Shown piece after piece: positions 43,481 to 52,013 of a stretch of DNA of 64,000 nt. The stretch lies in assembly GCA_964644045.1 (NCBI GenBank), contig CAZXUK010000002.1, positions 13,542-77,541 of the forward strand. The letters are read 5' to 3'. A program made the position numbers and the translations under genes. Position 1 is the stretch's first letter, and the number at the start of each line of letters is the position of its first letter. The notes below the pieces were generated by a model. That model saw nothing but the letters and a program-made list of their open reading frames with translations. It was not told where the DNA came from and ran no database searches. Source of the DNA: JAIOTG01 sp964644045. Lineage in GTDB: Bacteria > Patescibacteriota > Patescibacteriia > Patescibacteriales > JAGXOH01.

Positions 43481-44026
43481 TTATATTTTCTTAATCTGTA
43501 AGAAATCCAATTCTACCGGCGTTTCTCGTCCAAACATAGATATTAAAACTTTGACTCGCCCCTTTTCTTGGTCAATATTGGTGATTTTTCCTTCCATGTT
43601 CTTAAAAGGTCCGTCTGTGATTTTAACCGGAGAATCGACTGTAAAATCAATTTGATATTTGGGTTCTTCCACGCCCATTCTTTTTTGTAGATTTTTAATT
43701 TCATTTTCACTTACCGGAGCCGGGGTGGTGCCTGTACCTATGAACCCGGTAACATTGGGGGTATTTCTAACCACATACCAGGAATCATCGGTTACGATCA
43801 TTTCCACCAAAACATATCCGGGATAAATTTTTTCTTCTATAATTTTTCGTTTCCCGTTCCTGATCTTAACTTTTTTTTCCTTGGGAACTATTACATTAAA
43901 AATTTTGTCTTCCATATCCATGGATTCGATCCTTTGTTTTAGATTCTGGGCCACATTTTCTTCGTAGCCGGAATAGGTATGAAGAACATACCATCTTCTG
44001 CCGTGTTTTATTTGTTGTTTAGGCAT
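43481..44026 (-). CDS. nusG: transcription termination/antitermination protein NusG
   Basis: NusG binds RNA polymerase and couples it to the ribosome or Rho. The 181-residue protein has the NGN domain (WYVLHTYSGYEENVAQNL, YPGYVLVEM, GFIGTGTTPAPV) and a C-terminal KOW domain (VKITDGPFKNMEGKITNID). Standard order follows secE. Confidence 0.98.
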   Translation of the reverse strand: MPKQQIKHGRRWYVLHTYSGYEENVAQNLKQRIESMDMEDKIFNVIVPKEKKVKIRNGKRKIIEEKIYPGYVLVEMIVTDDSWYVVRNTPNVTGFIGTGTTPAPVSENEIKNLQKRMGVEEPKYQIDFTVDSPVKITDGPFKNMEGKITNIDQEKGRVKVLISMFGRETPVELDFLQIKKI

Positions 44027-44057
44027 ATTGTATTGCGATATTTAAAATTTCCTAAAT

Positions 44058-44240
44058 TTAAATTACCACTTTAAGAGCGGTACTAAAAACTTGATCCAGG
44101 GCATATAAGAAAATGGCTACAAAAATACTAATTCCTATTACTACCAAAGTATAGTTATAAGTTTCTTTTTTGGTGGGCCAATTAACCTTTTTTATTTCCT
44201 CTACGGAGGTTTTAAAATATTTTTTTATTTTTTCTATCAT
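44058..44240 (-). CDS. secE: preprotein translocase subunit SecE
   Basis: The 60-residue single-pass protein has the amphipathic motif EEIKKVNWPTKKETYNYTLV and one transmembrane helix (about 32-55). This is the minimal SecE form that clamps SecY. It is 31 nt before nusG and is the first gene of the block. Confidence 0.96.
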   Translation of the reverse strand: MIEKIKKYFKTSVEEIKKVNWPTKKETYNYTLVVIGISIFVAIFLYALDQVFSTALKVVI

Positions 44241-44293
44241 ATTTTTTCCTATTTAAAAACCGCCCCTGGCAAGGCGAATTTATTATTAACTTA

Positions 44294-44322
44294 ACTATAG
44301 GCCAAATAATTTTAAATGTCAA
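44294..44322 (-). promoter_or_regulatory. promoter of secE-nusG-rplK block
   Basis: On the minus strand TTGACA (44322-44317), 17 bp, TATAGT (44299-44294). The leader to secE is about 45-50 nt. Confidence 0.7.
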
Positions 44323-44384
44323 GAAAAAAAGGATTTATGTAAAGGGTATTTGTGCTTAAATTCATTTTAGCCGTTTTTTATTAA

Positions 44385-44413
44385 TTGCATATTAATTTTA
44401 AATATGATATAAG
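44385..44413 (+). promoter_or_regulatory. promoter of 44448 lipoprotein gene
   Basis: TTGCAT (44385-44390), 17 bp, TATAAG (44408-44413) with extended TGA. Confidence 0.55.
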
Positions 44414-44447
44414 AAAAGAAAGTAAAATAAGTTAAGAATCAGAAACT

Positions 44448-44921
44448 ATGTTAAAGAAAATATTTGCCTCGGCCTTCAGGATGGGGTTGTTGGTTGCCTT
44501 GGTTTTGGTTTTATCTGCTTGCGCCGGAGGCGAGGGGGACAAAAAGACCCCGGACAACCAAGTGAATCTTAATTATCAAAATAAGAGTTTGGGTTTTGAA
44601 TTAAAGCTTCCCGAAGTGATTGATTTTTATACCACCCAAAGAGAGGAGGGAGAGAATTTTACAGATATTGAGTTTTTTGTTCCCACCAGCGACACTGAGT
44701 ATTCTTCCCAAGTCCGCAATTATGCCCGCCCGGTAACGGTTAGGGTTTTCCAAGGTTTGGACAGGGAAAACATAGGCAAAGACAGTATTTATGAAATTGT
44801 GGGAGAGAAAGACAACAAAATTTATACTTTAAGGTTTTGGCAGAATATACCCCAGGACTGGCAAGAGAAGTGGAATGAGGATTTGGAAAAAAATATCAAA
44901 AACAGCTTTAAAATAAATTAG
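44448..44921 (+). CDS. putative lipoprotein
   Basis: The 157-residue product has a signal peptide and lipobox LVLSAC (Cys25). A compact domain of about 115 residues follows, with NKSLGFELKLPEVIDFY and IPQDWQEKWNEDLEKNI, a pattern seen in small lipoproteins of Patescibacteria (PsbP-like beginning). The function is unknown. It is surface-anchored by inference. Confidence 0.85.
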   Translation: MLKKIFASAFRMGLLVALVLVLSACAGGEGDKKTPDNQVNLNYQNKSLGFELKLPEVIDFYTTQREEGENFTDIEFFVPTSDTEYSSQVRNYARPVTVRVFQGLDRENIGKDSIYEIVGEKDNKIYTLRFWQNIPQDWQEKWNEDLEKNIKNSFKIN

Positions 44922-44989
44922 CTCTTAATTTTATCAACTATTTAAAATGAATTTTATATTCAGGATTATAAAATTTTGATTCTCATATT

Positions 44990-46690
44990 ATGGTCAGTCC
45001 CTATTTGCAAAAAAAGGGCCAAACTCAGTCTCAGATCTCCGAAAACGCCAAGGATTTATTTAGGGCGGTTTATCGCAGGCAAAAAAAGCCGGAAAAAATC
45101 TCGGATAATATTCCCCGTATTCAGGTTTCCGAGGTTATTTCTAAAATGGCTTTTTATTATGAGAAGATCAGGAATTCGGTGGATTATAATGAAGAGTATT
45201 TATTGCGCAAAAACGCCATTGCCCGGATTTTAAAAAGACAGATCGTGATTGAAGGTATAATCCGAACCTCTAAAAGTGAGGAGGCCTCCAAAAATCTGTT
45301 AATAGAACTGATTCGGGCCGGTTATTTGCCCAATAATCACATCCCCGAGAACAGGATCGGCGAAGTGGCCAAGATCATAGAAAAATACATCAAACTTAGA
45401 AATGAAGTTTTGCCTCGTTTCGGCTATTCCCTTTTTAATTTAAAAAGTAATAAGAAAGAGAAAGAAAAAAAAGGATTAGAAGAAAAAAATGAGCTTAATA
45501 ACTGGATTATTGCCTTGGCTGCCAGTGAAATAGAGGAGCTGTTGGGAAGGGATAAAGTCAAAGACACGGTGGTGATTAATCTTTATCAGTATTTACAGAA
45601 AAACATTAAATTGGAAGAGAACAATGAACACGAAAAAGATCTTAATATTCAGATTTATTTAGGTATTCACCGAAAATATTTAAAGTTTGATGAGGACATG
45701 CTTTCTCTGATTCTTTTTAAGTATTTTAATTCTCGATGGGAAAATCCCGGCGAGGAAGATATTAAAGAAATTGCTCAGAACATTACCCCCTTGCGCCAAG
45801 CAATTGATCAGCAACTTAATCATCCGCTTTCCAAGCAATTAAATAAAGTGATCAGCCGTTATAATGTGTTTATAACCATTTTGTTGGATGTTATTCGGGA
45901 AGACCCGGTGGGGGTTTATAATCTGGGTAAGAGCGACCCTGATAAATTCACGGAATTAATTAAAAAGGCCTTTGATAAAAAATATCAAGCCCGCAAAAAG
46001 AAATTGTGGCGTGCCGCTTTCCGCAGTATTATTTATATTTTTTTAACCAAAACCATTTTTGTGATTATTTTGGAGATTCCGGTTACCCAATTTTTGGGTC
46101 AAAATTTAGATGCTTTTTCTTTGGCGGTTAATGTGGCTTTTCCTCCTTTCCTTTTGTTTTTAGCGGTTTTTTTTACTCGTATTTCCTCGGATCAGAATAT
46201 TAAAAAAGTGGTGGAAGGAGTGGAGGAGATTACTTTTCAGGAAAAACAAAAGAGCGAACCCATTATTTTGCGCAAACCGGCTAAAAAAAGAAAGGTGATG
46301 AGAGGTATTTTTAATATTTTTTATACCATTACTTTTTTCTTGACTTTCGGAGTGGTGGTTTGGTTGTTAACCCTTATTAATTTTAATTTCGTCAGTATTA
46401 TTATTTTCTTGTTCTTCTTGGCCTTGGTCAGCTTTTTCGCCTTGCGTATCCGCAAAACCACCAAGGAATTTTTGGTGGTAACCCCCAAAGAAAATATTTT
46501 TACTTTTTTGTTTGATTTTTTTTCTGTTCCCATAATAGCGGTCGGAAAGTGGCTTTCTCAGAAATTCTCCCGCCTTAATGTTTTTGTTTTCTTTATGGAT
46601 TTTATTATTGAAGCTCCTTTTAAGGTTTTTGTGGACATAGCGGAAGAATGGACTCGTTATGTTAAAGAAAGAAAAGAAGATATATCATAA
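44990..46690 (+). CDS. large membrane protein of unknown function
   Basis: The 566-residue product has a long helical cytoplasmic N-terminal part (about 1-340) and then four transmembrane segments in two pairs (about 345-367, 376-395, 440-462 and 467-485). A hydrophobic/amphipathic C-terminus follows. It starts at ATG 44990 without a Shine-Dalgarno. I see no catalytic motif. It is immediately before rsmI (stop to start 4 nt), so the two are probably one transcript. Confidence 0.8.
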   Translation: MVSPYLQKKGQTQSQISENAKDLFRAVYRRQKKPEKISDNIPRIQVSEVISKMAFYYEKIRNSVDYNEEYLLRKNAIARILKRQIVIEGIIRTSKSEEASKNLLIELIRAGYLPNNHIPENRIGEVAKIIEKYIKLRNEVLPRFGYSLFNLKSNKKEKEKKGLEEKNELNNWIIALAASEIEELLGRDKVKDTVVINLYQYLQKNIKLEENNEHEKDLNIQIYLGIHRKYLKFDEDMLSLILFKYFNSRWENPGEEDIKEIAQNITPLRQAIDQQLNHPLSKQLNKVISRYNVFITILLDVIREDPVGVYNLGKSDPDKFTELIKKAFDKKYQARKKKLWRAAFRSIIYIFLTKTIFVIILEIPVTQFLGQNLDAFSLAVNVAFPPFLLFLAVFFTRISSDQNIKKVVEGVEEITFQEKQKSEPIILRKPAKKRKVMRGIFNIFYTITFFLTFGVVVWLLTLINFNFVSIIIFLFFLALVSFFALRIRKTTKEFLVVTPKENIFTFLFDFFSVPIIAVGKWLSQKFSRLNVFVFFMDFIIEAPFKVFVDIAEEWTRYVKERKEDIS

Positions 46691-46694
46691 TTTT

Positions 46695-47384
46695 ATGAGT
46701 AAATTATATATAGTGGCCACTCCGATCGGTAATTTGGAAGATATTACCTTGCGGGCTTTAAGAATTTTAACTGAAGTTGATTATGTTTTGTGCGAGGATA
46801 CCAGGATAACGCAAAAATTGCTAAACCATTATCAGATTAAGGCCAAGACCATTTCTTATCATCAGCATTCCCGGGTTTTCAGGGTTGAGCAAATCCTAAG
46901 TTTATTAAAAAAAGGAAATAATTTAGCTTTGGTAAGCGATTCCGGCACCCCGGGCATATCCGACCCCGGAGGCAAGTTGGTTCGGGAAGTGGTGGATAAA
47001 ATGGGAGAGCGGGTTCAGGTGGAGTCTGTGCCCGGGCCTTCGGCCGTAGCTGCCGCCTTATCTGTCTCCGGCTTGCCTACGGACAAATTTGTTTTCTTGG
47101 GTTTTCCTCCGCATAAAAAAGGCAGGCAGAAGTTCATAAAAAATATTTTTAATTTTGATTTTCCCGCAATGGTTTATGAATCCAAGCATAGGATAGCTAA
47201 ATTCCTGCAAGAGTTGGCCGGAGTAGATGATTCTGTTTATGTGGTTATTGCCCGCGAGCTAAGCAAAATGCATGAGACAATTTATCGCGGAGAGCTCGAG
47301 CAAATATTGAAAAATATAAAAGAAGATAAAGAAGCTTTAAAAGAAAAAGGGGAATTTGTGATAATAATAAAAAAAGCCGGCTGA
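46695..47384 (+). CDS. rsmI: 16S rRNA 2'-O-ribose C1402 methyltransferase RsmI
   Basis: RsmI methylates C1402 in the ribosomal P site with SAM. From ATG 46695 the 229-residue protein starts MSKLYIVATPIGNLEDITLR, then CEDTR, LVSDSGTPGISDPG and VPGPSAVAAALSVSGLP, all diagnostic. An earlier in-frame ATG at 46659 lies inside the preceding gene and adds an unconserved peptide. Confidence 0.97.
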   Translation: MSKLYIVATPIGNLEDITLRALRILTEVDYVLCEDTRITQKLLNHYQIKAKTISYHQHSRVFRVEQILSLLKKGNNLALVSDSGTPGISDPGGKLVREVVDKMGERVQVESVPGPSAVAAALSVSGLPTDKFVFLGFPPHKKGRQKFIKNIFNFDFPAMVYESKHRIAKFLQELAGVDDSVYVVIARELSKMHETIYRGELEQILKNIKEDKEALKEKGEFVIIIKKAG

Positions 47385-47414
47385 TTGGTTTTGAGCCGGC
47401 CGGATTCGGACTTT

Positions 47415-47528
47415 TTAAAAAACATATTTACAAAATAGCCCGAAAATAACGGAAAATGTTATTATCGTAAAAATACCGGCAATAACATTTATTTTCATTT
47501 TTTGTTTTTCTCTGTTTGTCATGGTCAT
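47415..47528 (-). CDS. 37-residue membrane peptide
   Basis: This small ORF has ATG 47528 preceded by AAAGGGGG. The product has a charged N-terminus and one hydrophobic helix (about 15-33, INVIAGIFTIITFSVIFGLF). On its minus strand TTGACA-N17-TTTAAT lies upstream, the -35 overlapping the metG start codon. The family is unknown. It resembles other small membrane proteins of the strong-ribosome-site set. Confidence 0.55.
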   Translation of the reverse strand: MTMTNREKQKMKINVIAGIFTIITFSVIFGLFCKYVF

Positions 47529-47570
47529 GGCATCCCCCTTTCTTTGATTTTATTAAAAGATCTAAATAAT

Positions 47571-47599
47571 ATTAAATCATAAAAATCAATATATGTCAA
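47571..47599 (-). promoter_or_regulatory. promoter of 37-residue peptide
   Basis: On the minus strand TTGACA (47599-47594), 17 bp, TTTAAT (47576-47571). It overlaps the metG ATG, as the YfiH-like promoter overlaps the miaA ATG. Confidence 0.45.
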
Positions 47600-49155
47600 A
47601 TAAATTTTATATCACTACCCCGATTTATTATGTAAATGATAACCCTCATATCGGCCATACCTACACCACCGTGGCTTCGGATGTTTTGGCCCGTTTTCAC
47701 CGTATGCTTTCCCAAGAAGTTTTTTTCTCCACAGGCACAGATGAGCACGGAGCTAAAATTCAGGAAAAGGCGAACGAGGCGGGCAAAGACCCTAAAGTCT
47801 GGGCGGACGAGATTTCCGCCAATTTTCAGTTTGCCTGGGACGAGCTTGATATATCCCATGACAGATTTATCCGCACTACTGAAGAGGGGCACAAACAGGC
47901 GGTCCAAAAAGCCTTACAGCAGATGTATGATAAGGGTGATATTTATTTGGGAGAGTATGAGGGCCTTTATTGCCAGGGTTGCGAGCAATATAAAAGTGAA
48001 ACCGATTTGGTAGACGGCAAATGTCCGGATCACGGAGTGGAGCCGGAGGTAATTAAGGAAGAGAGTTATATGTTCAAGATGTCCGGGTATCAAGATCGTC
48101 TTTACGAGGCTATAAAAAGGGATGAGTTGGAAATACGACCGGTAGAGAGGAAAAACGAAGTCCTGAGTTTTTATGAGCGAGAAGGCCTGAAAGATATTTC
48201 TTTTTCCCGTCAGAAAGTTAAATGGGGAATTCCGCTTCCCTGGGATGAGTCGCATACCGCCTATGTCTGGTCTGACGCTTTTCTTAATTATTTAACCGTT
48301 TTGGGCTGGGAAGGAACTGCCGGTCAAACCCCGGAGATGTGGCCGGCTGAAATACAGATAATGAGTAAAGACATCCTCCGGGTGCATGCCACTATTTGGC
48401 CGGCAATGCTTTTGTCTTTAGGGCTTGATTTGCCTAAAAAGTTATTTATTCACGGCTTTTTCTTGGTGGATGGCCAGAAAATGAGCAAATCCTTGGGCAA
48501 TGTGGTTACCCCGGCAGCCCTAAAAGAAAAATACGGAGTGGACGGTGCCCGAGCTCTTTTGATTGGTTCCGCTTCTTTTGGTTATGACGGAGATGTGAGC
48601 TGGGAGAAACTCGGAGAAAGATTTAATGCTCAACTGGCTAATGGAATCGGCAATTTGGTTTCCCGCGTTTTAAGCCTGACAGAGAAAAACTTAGATAGTA
48701 AAGTCCCGGAAGTTGATATTAAAGAATGCGGGGAAATGACTTTAAGGCAGGAGAAAAAGAAAAAAGGAGGTGATGACTTTTTAAAATTAAGCGCGCAGGT
48801 TAAGGAAAGTTATTTAGCCAAAATGGAGAAGTTAGAGCTTGACGAGGCCTGGGAAGAAATAATTAGACTGACCGGACATTTGGATAAGCATATTTCCGAT
48901 TTTGAGCTTTGGAAGCTGATTAAAGAAGACAAAGAAGAGGGAGCTCGTCATATTTACAGTTTATTGGAATCCATACGCCAATTGGCTTGGCTGGCTTGGC
49001 CTTTTATTCCGGAAACCGCGGAAAAGATTTGGGTTAGCTTAGGTTTGGATCCGGGCGAGGAGATGTCTCAAGATTTTAACAAGGCCCTAAACTGGGGAGG
49101 CCTGAAGTCCGGCACTCTTGTCCATAAAGGCGAGCCCCTGTTCCCCAGACTGTAA
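47593..49155 (+). CDS. metG: methionyl-tRNA synthetase
   Basis: MetG charges tRNA-Met. The 520-residue class I synthetase has PHIGHTYTT (HIGH motif), FFSTGTDEHG, a single-knuckle CxxC with a nearby Cys (YCQGCEQYK, GKCPDHG), and KMSKSLGNVV. It ends with the anticodon-binding helical domain and has no C-terminal tRNA-binding EMAP-like domain. Normal for short bacterial MetG. Confidence 0.97.
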   Translation: MSNKFYITTPIYYVNDNPHIGHTYTTVASDVLARFHRMLSQEVFFSTGTDEHGAKIQEKANEAGKDPKVWADEISANFQFAWDELDISHDRFIRTTEEGHKQAVQKALQQMYDKGDIYLGEYEGLYCQGCEQYKSETDLVDGKCPDHGVEPEVIKEESYMFKMSGYQDRLYEAIKRDELEIRPVERKNEVLSFYEREGLKDISFSRQKVKWGIPLPWDESHTAYVWSDAFLNYLTVLGWEGTAGQTPEMWPAEIQIMSKDILRVHATIWPAMLLSLGLDLPKKLFIHGFFLVDGQKMSKSLGNVVTPAALKEKYGVDGARALLIGSASFGYDGDVSWEKLGERFNAQLANGIGNLVSRVLSLTEKNLDSKVPEVDIKECGEMTLRQEKKKKGGDDFLKLSAQVKESYLAKMEKLELDEAWEEIIRLTGHLDKHISDFELWKLIKEDKEEGARHIYSLLESIRQLAWLAWPFIPETAEKIWVSLGLDPGEEMSQDFNKALNWGGLKSGTLVHKGEPLFPRL

Positions 49156-49170
49156 TAAATAAAAAATAAG

Positions 49171-49278
49171 TATAAAAAGTGAAATAAGTGAAATAAGTAT
49201 AAAAAGTGAAATAAGTGAAATAAGTGAAATAAGTATAAAAAGTGAAATAAGTGAAATAAGTATAAAAAGTGAAATAAG
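49171..49278. repeat. two-type 9-bp tandem repeat array
   Basis: Twelve perfect 9-bp units of two kinds: A is TATAAAAAG and B is TGAAATAAG. The order is A B B A B B B A B B A B (108 bp). It fills the gap between metG and the cvpA-like gene. Each A unit resembles a -10 element. There is no coding potential. Confidence 0.97.
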
Positions 49279-49325
49279 TTAATATAATATTTTATTTATT
49301 ATTCTAAATTCCTTATTCTACCCTT

Positions 49326-49820
49326 ATGACTATCTTCGATTTTATTTTACTCTTCATCTGGGCCGGCTTTCTTTTTTATGGATTTTTTTTCGGCTTTATC
49401 CGGACCCTGGGCTCTCTCCTGGGCGTGATTGTCGGCGCCTGGTTGGCAAGTCTTTTTTATTTGGATTTTTTTAATTTAATAGACCCGGTTTTTTTTGGGC
49501 TTGATAATGTTGGCAAGGTGATTTCTTTTTTAATAGTTTTTATTATCATAACCAAAATAGTAAGTATATTGGTGGTTATAGCTGACAAAACCTTTGATAT
49601 TATTTCAATTATTCCTTTCTTAAAAACCATAAACCGATTACTCGGTGCCGTTCTCGGCTTTGTAGAGGGCGTGGTGGTACTCGGCTTAATTATTTACGTT
49701 TTGGCCGTCTACGGGTCTTCGGGCGGAATGGTGGCCGGATGGCTTGTAAATTCTCAAGTAGTCCCGCACCTTCTAAAGCTCATAACTGTCATGTTGCCTT
49801 TTGTGGATAAGATCATGTAA
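49326..49820 (+). CDS. CvpA-family membrane protein
   Basis: The 164-residue protein has four transmembrane segments and the CvpA plan: FDFILLFIWAGFLFYGFFFG with a Gly-rich first helix, LLGAVLGFVEGVV in the third region. Its E. coli homologue is linked to envelope maintenance and colicin V production. The exact function is unclear here. It lies 47 nt after the 9-bp repeat array. Confidence 0.85.
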   Translation: MTIFDFILLFIWAGFLFYGFFFGFIRTLGSLLGVIVGAWLASLFYLDFFNLIDPVFFGLDNVGKVISFLIVFIIITKIVSILVVIADKTFDIISIIPFLKTINRLLGAVLGFVEGVVVLGLIIYVLAVYGSSGGMVAGWLVNSQVVPHLLKLITVMLPFVDKIM

Positions 49821-49933
49821 TTTATTAATAATTTTATAATACGCAACCTTTTAATCGTCAAAAAGGAAAATTATTTATTGTCCAAAGCCGGCCTATTACT
49901 ACCTTATAGTTTTTTAATACCCCCATTTGATCT

Positions 49934-49963
49934 CCCCTTTGCCAAGAGGGAGAAACAAAGGGG
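49934..49963 (+). other. hairpin before tsaC
   Basis: CCCCTTTG (49934-49941) pairs with CAAAGGGG (49956-49963) around a 14-base loop, 14 nt before the tsaC ATG. It has no T run. It could limit ribosome access or be a small intergenic repeat. Confidence 0.5.
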
Positions 49964-49977
49964 ATTTATAAAATTTA

Positions 49978-50568
49978 ATGAAAAGAATCAAGATAAACAA
50001 TTTAGAATATACGGAAAAACAAACAATCGACCGGGCAGTCGATTATTTGTTATACGGAAAAATAATAGTCTGCCCCACTGATACGGTTTATGGCCTGAGT
50101 TGTTTGGCTGACAATCAAGGGGCTGTGGAAAAAATTTATCAGACTAAGAATCGAAGCCGAAAAAAACCTTTGCTGGTTTTGGTGGATAGTTTAGATATGG
50201 CCCGAGAATATTTTGAGATTGATAAAGCCCAAGAGGAATATTTGCGCTCTAAATGGCCGGGCCCGATTTCTTTTTTACTCAAAGATAAAGGCAAATTGGC
50301 CTCAAATTTGAATTTTGCCCGGGATGGCTTGGCGGTTCGTTTGCCTAAAAATGAATTTCTTATTAAAATAATAAGTAAGTTGGGAAAACCCCTTGCCTCC
50401 ACCAGTCTAAACAAGAGCGGAGAAAAGATCCTTGTTCGTGTTTCTGATATAGAAAAATATTTTAAAGAAGAAGAAATTGATTTAGTTATAGATGGTGGTA
50501 TTTTGAAAGGCGAGCCGTCCCGGATTATGGATTTAAGGGACGAGGCGGATGGAAAAAAAATTAGATAG
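49978..50568 (+). CDS. tsaC: threonylcarbamoyl-AMP synthase TsaC (Sua5/YrdC family)
   Basis: TsaC makes threonylcarbamoyl-AMP for the t6A37 modification of tRNAs. The 196-residue YrdC domain has the motif ICPTDTVYGLSC, the KNRSRKKPL ATP/threonine site, WPGPISFLL and VRLPKNEF. It is a stand-alone YrdC without the Sua5 C-terminal domain. Confidence 0.93.
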   Translation: MKRIKINNLEYTEKQTIDRAVDYLLYGKIIVCPTDTVYGLSCLADNQGAVEKIYQTKNRSRKKPLLVLVDSLDMAREYFEIDKAQEEYLRSKWPGPISFLLKDKGKLASNLNFARDGLAVRLPKNEFLIKIISKLGKPLASTSLNKSGEKILVRVSDIEKYFKEEEIDLVIDGGILKGEPSRIMDLRDEADGKKIR

Positions 50569-50614
50569 AAAAACAGTTAATATTTTTTTTAAAATTAATT
50601 CGGGAATTCATAAT

Positions 50615-50620
50615 TATAAT
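50615..50620 (+). promoter_or_regulatory. -10 element giving a likely leaderless ctpA mRNA
   Basis: TATAAT ends 7 nt before the ctpA ATG, with no room for a ribosome site. No convincing -35 is seen. Confidence 0.45.
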
Positions 50621-50627
50621 AAAGTTT

Positions 50628-52001
50628 ATGTCCAAAAATTCTAAATATATAGTACGCACCCGGGGAAAGCATATTTTGCTAAGCGTTTCTTTTTTTATTT
50701 TGGTTTTGGTTTTGCTTTTGTTTTCTTTTGGGGCCGGATTATATATGGCTGGCAAAAATGAAGTAGCCAGGGATTTGGCTCGGAAAGAAGCGATTTATGC
50801 GGGAAAGCTCATGGGAAAATACAGCGAACCGGAAGAAGGAAAGATTCAACAGGATATAAAATTCGATTTATATTGGGATCTCTGGGATACGCTTAAAGAA
50901 AAATATGTGGACAGCAAAGAGATAACAGACAAACAATTATTTTACGGCTCCTTAAAGGGTATGACCGAGGCGGTGAACGATCCTTACACGGTATTTATGA
51001 ATCCTCAAAAAACTCAAAAATTTGAGGAAAGCATGACCGGCACCTTTGAGGGAATAGGGGCTGAAGTGGGTATCAAGAATGATGTTTTGACTATTATTGC
51101 TCCTTTAGATGGAATGCCGGCTAAAAAAGCCGGTCTCAAGGCCGGAGATAAAGTTTTGGAAGTGGATGGTGAATCCACTAAAAAAATGACCTTGGATGAA
51201 GCGGTTAACAAGATCCGAGGAGAAGAAGGAACTGAGGTGGTTTTAACCATTTTAAGAGAGGGGGAGAAAGAGAGTCGGGAAGTTAGTATAACTCGCGGAG
51301 TGATTCATGTAAAAAGCGTGCAAAGCACTTGGCTTAAAGACGGTGTTTTTAAAATAGAAATCTCCAATTTTAATAGTGATACCCTAACTCTGTTTAATAA
51401 AAAAGCGAAAGAAGCTTTGAATAAGCAAGCTAAAGGTATTGTTTTGGATCTAAGGAACAATCCGGGTGGATATTTGTCAACTTCTATTGAAATAGCCAGT
51501 GATTGGGTGGAAAACGGATTGATTTTAAGCGAGAGATTTGGAAACGGAGAAGTTAATGAGTATAAAGCCCGAGGAATGTCTCGTTTGGACGATATTCCCA
51601 CCGTGGTTTTGGTTAATCGTGGCAGCGCTTCCGCCTCTGAAATTGTAGCCGGGGCCTTACAGGCCCACAACGAGGCGATTGTTGTGGGAGAACAAACTTT
51701 TGGTAAGGGCTCTATCCAGAGTTTAAGCACTTTTGGGGATGGCTCCTCGGTTAAAATTACCGTGGCCAAATGGTTTACCCCCGGAGGCAGATCAATTAGT
51801 GAAGAAGGGATTGCCCCGGATATTGAGGTGGAATATACTTTGGAAGATTACGAAAAGGATAGAACTCCTCAAGAAGACAAAGCAATGGAAGTTTTGGATA
51901 AAATGACAAAAGGGGAATTGAGCCCCGAAGATTTTGATATTGCCACTTCTGCGCCGGCTACTTCTACGCCGGCTACCTCCACCTTGGAGAAAAATAACTA
52001 A
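50628..52001 (+). CDS. carboxyl-terminal processing protease CtpA (S41)
   Basis: The 457-residue protein has a signal-anchor (about 16-38), an N-terminal helical cap, a PDZ domain (about 130-215) and the S41 catalytic domain. The nucleophile is the second Ser of RGSASASEIVAGAL and the general base is Lys in FGKGSIQ. A short C-terminal tail has repeated ATSTPATST. It cleaves C-termini of envelope proteins. It is 12 nt before pyrG. Confidence 0.95.
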   Translation: MSKNSKYIVRTRGKHILLSVSFFILVLVLLLFSFGAGLYMAGKNEVARDLARKEAIYAGKLMGKYSEPEEGKIQQDIKFDLYWDLWDTLKEKYVDSKEITDKQLFYGSLKGMTEAVNDPYTVFMNPQKTQKFEESMTGTFEGIGAEVGIKNDVLTIIAPLDGMPAKKAGLKAGDKVLEVDGESTKKMTLDEAVNKIRGEEGTEVVLTILREGEKESREVSITRGVIHVKSVQSTWLKDGVFKIEISNFNSDTLTLFNKKAKEALNKQAKGIVLDLRNNPGGYLSTSIEIASDWVENGLILSERFGNGEVNEYKARGMSRLDDIPTVVLVNRGSASASEIVAGALQAHNEAIVVGEQTFGKGSIQSLSTFGDGSSVKITVAKWFTPGGRSISEEGIAPDIEVEYTLEDYEKDRTPQEDKAMEVLDKMTKGELSPEDFDIATSAPATSTPATSTLEKNN

Positions 52002-52013
52002 TAATATAAAATT

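Noticed and set aside
44259..44281. Attenuator before secE
   Set aside because: The stem is only 4 bp (CGCC/GGCG) next to a T run; too weak to call.
46659..46694. Earlier start for rsmI
   Set aside because: It overlaps the preceding gene and adds a peptide not seen in RsmI; the ATG at 46695 gives the conserved MSKLYIVATPIGN start.
49171..49278. Possible CRISPR array
   Set aside because: Units are 9 bp with no spacers, and no cas gene is present.
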